NCBI GenBank assembly: GCA_958415865.1
Contig: CATYZV010000001.1
Span: 1 to 23,532, forward strand
DNA from: an uncultured Selenomonadaceae bacterium
GTDB lineage: Bacteria; Bacillota; Negativicutes; Selenomonadales; Selenomonadaceae
DNA length: 23,532 nucleotides
Direction: 5' to 3'
Part shown: positions 23,469 through 23,532 of the stretch, piece after piece
Position numbering within the stretch: the stretch's first letter is position 1
Layout of the letters: every line of letters begins with the position of its first letter
The notes under the pieces: model-generated
The model's database searches: none
Seen by the model: only the letters and a program-made list of their open reading frames with translations
What the model was told of the DNA's origin: nothing
Program-made: the position numbers and the translations under genes

Positions 23469-23532
23469 CTATAATAAGACCTCTATTCTTGTGTTTCTTT
23501 ATATAATCTCTTAAAATTACAGGATATAATAC
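23469..23532. other. Window-end intergenic sequence upstream of the AAA+ regulator
   Basis: AT-rich 64 bases holding the regulator's Shine-Dalgarno (AGAGGT on the minus strand). TATATA-like -10 candidates are seen but no convincing -35. No -24/-12 sigma-54 element (GG-N10-GC) was found. The region is cut by the window end. Confidence 0.4.

Overview
The window looks like the origin-proximal part of a Firmicutes chromosome, most likely a Negativicutes (Selenomonadales/Veillonellales-type) bacterium. The evidence is the classic oriC-flanking block rpmH-rnpA-yidD-yidC-jag-mnmE-mnmG-rsmG on the + strand, the Firmicutes-type protein sequences, strong SD sequences and frequent TTG starts. The genus cannot be fixed from sequence inspection alone. 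dnaA and the origin itself would be expected to the left, outside the window.

Layout. (1) 1-665: the 3' part of an IS200/IS605-family element, made of the C-terminal part of TnpB plus its structured right end (presumed omega-RNA region). It ends 21 bp upstream of the rpmH -35 box. (2) 687-7218: a perfect-consensus promoter, then rpmH with its own terminator, then rnpA, yidD, yidC, jag (khpB), mnmE, mnmG and rsmG, closed by a strong terminator. Five of these eight genes appear to start with TTG or GTG. (3) 7247-8156: a monocistronic aldo/keto reductase with an extended -10 promoter. The partition genes (parA/parB/noc) that often follow rsmG are not in the window. (4) 8200-14035: a complete urease operon, ureA(gamma)-ureB(beta)-ureC(alpha)-ureI-ureE-ureF-ureG-ureD. 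It has the structural subunits, a urea channel, and all four nickel/GTP-dependent maturation factors. It is driven by a TTGACA-17-TATATT promoter whose transcript almost immediately folds into a terminator-like hairpin with a large asymmetric internal loop; read-through of this is probably the control point. (5) 14079-17279 (- strand): serS downstream of a class B penicillin-binding protein. (6) 17443-19245 (+): ridA and an MFS transporter, each with its own promoter and terminator. (7) 19316-21494: a low-molecular-weight protein tyrosine phosphatase (-), divergent from a DeoR-type repressor plus Cof-type HAD phosphatase operon (+). (8) 21561-23468 (-): an AcoR/DhaR-like AAA+ regulator that has lost the GAFTGA sigma-54 contact loop.

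How it works together. The first block handles ribosome and RNase P components, membrane protein insertion and tRNA/rRNA modification. The urease operon would import urea through UreI and hydrolyse it to ammonia and CO2, with UreE/G/F/D loading nickel. The gene order (structural genes, ureI, then E-F-G-D/H) matches Helicobacter pylori, but UreI has no histidine and only short external loops, so the H. pylori acid-gating mechanism is probably absent.

The most interesting unexplained element is the roughly 55-nt ureA leader (8236-8289), which reads as a minimal attenuator or riboswitch candidate. No clearly novel multi-gene system is visible. No tRNA, rRNA or CRISPR array was seen, and no gene-free stretch exceeds 300 bases.
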